Shown: positions 22,369-22,369 of the stretch, in pieces
Layout: each line of letters begins with the position of its first letter
How positions within the stretch are numbered: the stretch's first letter is position 1
Source: Sulfitobacter sp.
GTDB lineage: Bacteria > Pseudomonadota > Alphaproteobacteria > Rhodobacterales > Rhodobacteraceae
Length of the DNA: 22,369 nucleotides
Assembly (NCBI GenBank): GCA_024636395.1
Contig: JAGXHD010000224.1
Location: forward strand, 1-22,369
Direction of reading: 5' to 3'
Notes under the pieces: generated by a model
Told to the model about the DNA's origin: nothing
Databases searched by the model: none
Seen by the model: only the letters and a program-made list of their open reading frames with translations
Program-made: the position numbers and the translations under genes

Positions 22369-22369
22369 C

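Overview
The window looks like a chromosomal segment of an alphaproteobacterium of the Rhodobacterales (Roseobacter group). The evidence is indirect. The DNA is GC-rich with dense gene packing and repeated 4-base ATGA/GTGA stop-start overlaps. The gene content (oligopeptide-type ABC operon, class III omega-aminotransferase, fasciclin protein, tandem Usp, RskA-type anti-sigma) is typical of that group, and there is an FnrL-type TTGAT-N4-GTCAA box. No rRNA, tRNA, CRISPR array, insertion sequence or prophage gene was seen.

Layout. (1) Positions 1-4463: the C-terminal part of an RND efflux pump on + runs into a converging unit on - made of an MMPL/RND-superfamily exporter and a small secreted protein. 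The exporter is split by an in-frame TAA, and the pump appears to have lost its natural C-terminal frame through a one-base deletion in a T run. (2) Positions 4612-6678, minus strand: a short succinate-semialdehyde-type aldehyde dehydrogenase and a secreted fasciclin-domain protein, each apparently transcribed on its own. (3) Positions 6804-16594, minus strand: the core of the window. A seven-gene operon encodes a class II aldolase/adducin-fold protein, a periplasmic substrate-binding protein, two permeases, a fused double ATPase, a GhrA-type 2-hydroxyacid dehydrogenase and an acetylpolyamine amidohydrolase-type deacetylase. Behind it lies a GntR-LysR regulator pair. (4) Positions 16693-18063, plus strand: a class III aminotransferase, divergent from the GntR gene. 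(5) Positions 18074-19314, minus strand: an ECF sigma factor with its RskA-like anti-sigma factor. (6) Positions 19475-20592: a 59-residue proline-rich peptide gene behind an excellent FNR-type promoter, converging on a tandem universal stress protein gene that has a weaker FNR-like box upstream. (7) Positions 20875-22288: a YjdF-like membrane protein and a divergent endonuclease/exonuclease/phosphatase-family protein. The tail of a converging gene may enter from the right edge.

How the genes may work together. Blocks 3 and 4 read as one uptake and catabolism locus for an N-acylated amine, polyamine or amino-acid-like compound. The steps would be import by the Opp/Dpp-type transporter, deacylation by the amidohydrolase, deamination by the aminotransferase, and handling of the carbonyl products by the hydroxyacid dehydrogenase and aldolase-fold protein (possibly also the nearby aldehyde dehydrogenase), under two regulators. 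The substrate is not known and the pathway is inference. Block 6 suggests a low-oxygen response (FnrL) that includes a small, very proline-rich peptide which I do not recognise.
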